From Pseudomonadota bacterium (GTDB lineage Bacteria; Pseudomonadota; Gammaproteobacteria; Pseudomonadales; Oleiphilaceae), in NCBI GenBank assembly GCA_023430625.1, contig JAEZAA010000172.1, positions 1 through 7,866 of the forward strand: a stretch of 7,866 nt of DNA. Reading direction: 5' to 3'. The notes beneath the pieces are model-generated. The model was not told the origin of the DNA, made no database searches, and saw only the letters and a list, made by a program, of their open reading frames with translations. A program made the position numbers and the translations under genes. Below, piece by piece: positions 6,157-7,866 of this stretch. Positions within the stretch are counted from its first letter, which is position 1, and every line of letters begins with the position of its first letter.

Positions 6157-7299
6157 ATGTTGCGCATGCAGCCATTCCCCCTGCGCGGGCGCCTGCTTTG
6201 GCAGGCGTTCGGTCTGCCAGTCCTTCTTCTCAACCTGCCGACACTGCAGGCCGCCGAGCTGGCCGGTGACATCGACGTCGGTGGCGCGGTACGCCTGCAA
6301 TACAGTTACCTGGGCTACGACGACGAGAACCGCAGTCGCGGCGGTGACTTCGACCTGGACACCATTCGCCTTAACTTCGATGGCACCGTCAACGATCTTC
6401 TGTTGTCCGCCGAGGTGCGCTATTACCAGTACATGCAGGTGATCCACCATGGCTGGATCGGTTACGAGTTCACGGACAGCCTGCGGGGCGAGGCCGGTAT
6501 CACCAAGGTGCCGTTCGGCAACCTGCCCTTCAATTCCCACAGTTACTTCTTCAGCAGCAATTTTTATCTTGGCCTGGAGGACGACTACGACGCAGGCCTT
6601 AAGCTGTCCTGGCTATCCGCCCCCTGGGACCTGCGGCTGGCCTTCTTCAAGAACGACGAACTGGGCGGGGTCGACGGTTTCGTGGATGACCGCACGGAAC
6701 GCTATTCCTATGACGTGATCGGCGATCCCCTGGCGGGCGACCTGGGTGAAACCAACAGCCTGGCCGGTCGAGCCGCCTATACCTTTGGCGCGGGCGGCAG
6801 GGCCGCCACCGAGATCGGTCTATCAGCCCTGGGCGGCAAGCTGCACGATGGCGACAGCAGCAACGGCGACTACCTGGCCATCGCCGCCCACCTCAACGGC
6901 AACTATGGCCCCTGGAACCTGCAACTGCAGGTGACCCACTACGAGTACGACGTCGATTCCGGCGCCGACCAACTGACCGTCGGCGCCTATGCCTACGCCG
7001 ATACCATCCCGGCCAGAGCCTTAAGCTACACGGCCAACATCGCCTATCTGCTGCCGGTGAGCCTTGGGCCGATTTCCGAATTCACCTTCTACCTGGACAA
7101 CAACCTGGTCACCGACAAGTCCGACGACACGGCAGACACCACCATGATCGTGGCGGGCGTGTCCATGCTGGCAGGCCCCTTGTTCACCTATCTCGACTTC
7201 GTGTGGGGCAAGAACCAGCCGTTTGTCGGCGGCTCCATGAGTGGCGATGCCGATAACTGGGAACGGCGGATCAACCTGCACATTGGCTATTATTTTTGA
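6157..7299 (+). CDS. Outer-membrane beta-barrel porin
   Basis: A 380-residue protein with an N-terminal signal peptide: arginines at 3, 10 and 12, a hydrophobic stretch at about 13-28, and LQAAE at 30-34, with cleavage near A32/A33. The mature part alternates polar and hydrophobic residues in many short strands rich in Tyr, Asp and Gly, and ends in IGYYF, the C-terminal aromatic signal for outer-membrane assembly. The DTIRLNFDGTV block and the later GITKVPFG element recall OprP/OprO-type and related general porins, so diffusion of small, perhaps anionic, solutes is likely but the substrate is unknown. AAGGAA at 6144-6149 lies 7 nt before the chosen ATG; an in-frame ATG at 6166 is a weaker alternative. 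It follows a 372-bp spacer, so it probably has its own promoter. The barrel call is strong, the subfamily weak. Confidence 0.85.
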   Translation: MLRMQPFPLRGRLLWQAFGLPVLLLNLPTLQAAELAGDIDVGGAVRLQYSYLGYDDENRSRGGDFDLDTIRLNFDGTVNDLLLSAEVRYYQYMQVIHHGWIGYEFTDSLRGEAGITKVPFGNLPFNSHSYFFSSNFYLGLEDDYDAGLKLSWLSAPWDLRLAFFKNDELGGVDGFVDDRTERYSYDVIGDPLAGDLGETNSLAGRAAYTFGAGGRAATEIGLSALGGKLHDGDSSNGDYLAIAAHLNGNYGPWNLQLQVTHYEYDVDSGADQLTVGAYAYADTIPARALSYTANIAYLLPVSLGPISEFTFYLDNNLVTDKSDDTADTTMIVAGVSMLAGPLFTYLDFVWGKNQPFVGGSMSGDADNWERRINLHIGYYF

Positions 7300-7331
7300 G
7301 CGGCAGGGCGGATTTTGAGCAGCAGGGCGGG
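7294..7331 (+). repeat. 19-bp tandem duplication spanning the porin stop codon
   Basis: TTTTGAGCGGCAGGGCGGA (7294-7312) is followed directly by TTTTGAGCAGCAGGGCGGG (7313-7331), 17 of 19 identical. The first copy contains the last Phe codon and the TGA stop of the porin, so the second lies wholly in the spacer and leaves the protein unchanged. It looks like a replication-slippage duplication. Confidence 0.85.
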
Positions 7332-7369
7332 ATCTCAACCAGTCGCCCCCGCCGCCCCAGGAGACATCC

Positions 7370-7561
7370 ATGCAGCAACTCCAACCCGCCACCCTGCAGT
7401 GCCCCTACTGCTGGGAGCAGATCGAGATCCTGGTCGACGGCTCGGTCGACGAGCAGGAATATATCGAGGACTGCAGCGTCTGCTGCCGTCCCATCATCAT
7501 TTCGGTCACCACGTCGGAGGGGGAGATTGAGTCGGTGACGGCTCGCTCGGAGGACGAGTAG
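7370..7561 (+). CDS. CPxC-motif cysteine-rich small protein
   Basis: A 63-residue acidic protein with cysteines at C11-P-Y-C14 and C35-S-V-C38-C39-R-P, the spacing of a small zinc ribbon. It matches the gammaproteobacterial family known as CPXCG-motif cysteine-rich proteins, whose function is unknown. The last residues are acidic (SEDE). The start is supported by AGGAG at 7359-7363, 6 nt before the ATG. It lies 70 bp after the porin on the same strand with a tandem duplication and no terminator hairpin between them, so co-transcription with the porin is possible. A bidirectional terminator follows 9 bp after its stop. Zinc binding is inferred from the cysteine pairs. Confidence 0.88.
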   Translation: MQQLQPATLQCPYCWEQIEILVDGSVDEQEYIEDCSVCCRPIIISVTTSEGEIESVTARSEDE

Positions 7562-7570
7562 GCAAGCCTG

Positions 7571-7604
7571 AAAACCTTCGCCCTGTAGACGGCGGAGGCT
7601 TTTG
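7571..7604. terminator. Bidirectional terminator between convergent genes
   Basis: AAAACCTTCGCC (7571-7582) pairs with GGCGGAGG-C-TTTT (7591-7603) around an 8-nt loop, with one bulged C and one T-G pair. The A-run on one side and the T-run on the other let it work in both directions. It lies between the CPxC gene (ends 7561) and the minus-strand gene (ends 7620), serving both. Confidence 0.8.
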
Positions 7605-7619
7605 ACCCCACCGCATTGT

Positions 7620-7866
7620 CTACCGCGGACATACCGCCGCCGCATCAAGCGGCACTTCGCAAGGCTCGCGCGCTTCGGTCTGCCACCAGTGATAATCCAG
7701 CTTGGCGGTACAGCCCACATCCAGCAGCAAGGCCTCGCCGCCGCCCTGGGTGCACATCACCACCGCACCGCGGCCCTGGGTTTGGCCAGCCCGCAACTCA
7801 TAACCCTCGAACAAATTCAGAATTTCCGGGTCGTGGGCGGTGGCGGCCGCCAGCAGATCCGCATTG
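7620..7866 (-). CDS. Unrecognised protein, C-terminal part, 5' end outside window
   Basis: An open minus-strand frame runs from the right edge (codon from base 7865) to TAG at 7622-7620, giving the last 81 residues. The sequence includes NLFEGYELRAGQTQGRG, then VVMCTQGGGEALLLDVGC, DYHWWQTEAREPCE and the end VCPR. Codons are rich in G/C at the third position like the other genes here, and it converges on a bidirectional terminator, so it is very probably real. Four cysteines are spread through the tail (in VMCT, VGCT, EPCE and VCPR); paired disulfides in an exported protein are possible but no signal is visible in this part. I do not recognise the family. The TTG at 7814 lies inside the frame and should not be taken as the start. 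Confidence 0.72.
   Translation of the reverse strand, partial: NADLLAAATAHDPEILNLFEGYELRAGQTQGRGAVVMCTQGGGEALLLDVGCTAKLDYHWWQTEAREPCEVPLDAAAVCPR

Noticed and set aside
5903..6442. Plus-strand frame of 179 residues across the non-coding stretch and the porin start
   Set aside because: More than half overlaps the porin in another frame, it is rich in Cys, Ser and Arg without any pattern, and its start has no ribosome binding site.
5941..6540. Minus-strand frame of 199 residues opposite the porin start
   Set aside because: It is largely antisense to the porin signal peptide and first strands, with no recognisable motif.

Overview
The window is GC-rich, densely coded DNA, probably from the chromosome of a gammaproteobacterium. 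The catalase-ankyrin pair resembles katB-ankB of Pseudomonas. The CPxC cysteine-rich miniprotein and the GAF/EAL signalling protein also fit Pseudomonas- or marine Marinobacter/Halomonas-like bacteria. The genus cannot be fixed from sequence alone. Codon use looks even throughout, and no mobile element, tRNA, rRNA or CRISPR array was seen.

Layout, left to right. (1) A catalase cut by the left edge, with the tail of a signal peptide, ends in a strong terminator hairpin. It is followed by a secreted ankyrin-repeat protein (1624-2184). Together they form a periplasmic H2O2-detoxifying module. (2) A GAF / degenerate GGDEF / EAL protein (2333-4078) has all the main EAL residues I checked but has lost the GGDEF signature, so it is probably a c-di-GMP phosphodiesterase. 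(3) An AT-richer spacer (4079-4201) carries four GATC sites and a 14-bp perfect palindrome just before a LysR-type regulator (4202-5170). (4) An AhpD-like carboxymuconolactone decarboxylase-family protein (5272-5784) has a CGHC motif and follows on the same strand. (5) A 372-bp non-coding stretch (5785-6156) holds nested inverted repeats, a 12-nt direct repeat and a 21-bp dyad upstream of the next gene. (6) An outer-membrane beta-barrel porin (6157-7299) is followed by a 19-bp tandem duplication that includes its stop codon, then a 63-residue CPxC cysteine-rich protein (7370-7561). (7) A bidirectional terminator separates these from a convergent minus-strand gene cut by the right edge (7620-7866), which I do not recognise.

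Several products point to peroxide or redox stress: the catalase, the AnkB-like protein, the AhpD-like protein, and a GAF domain with adjacent cysteines. The LysR regulator may control the AhpD-like gene behind it. That link is inference from gene order. I see no convincing new multi-gene system. The most curious parts are the non-coding region 5785-6156, the GATC-rich palindromic LysR leader, and the AhpD-like protein that lacks two expected relay residues.
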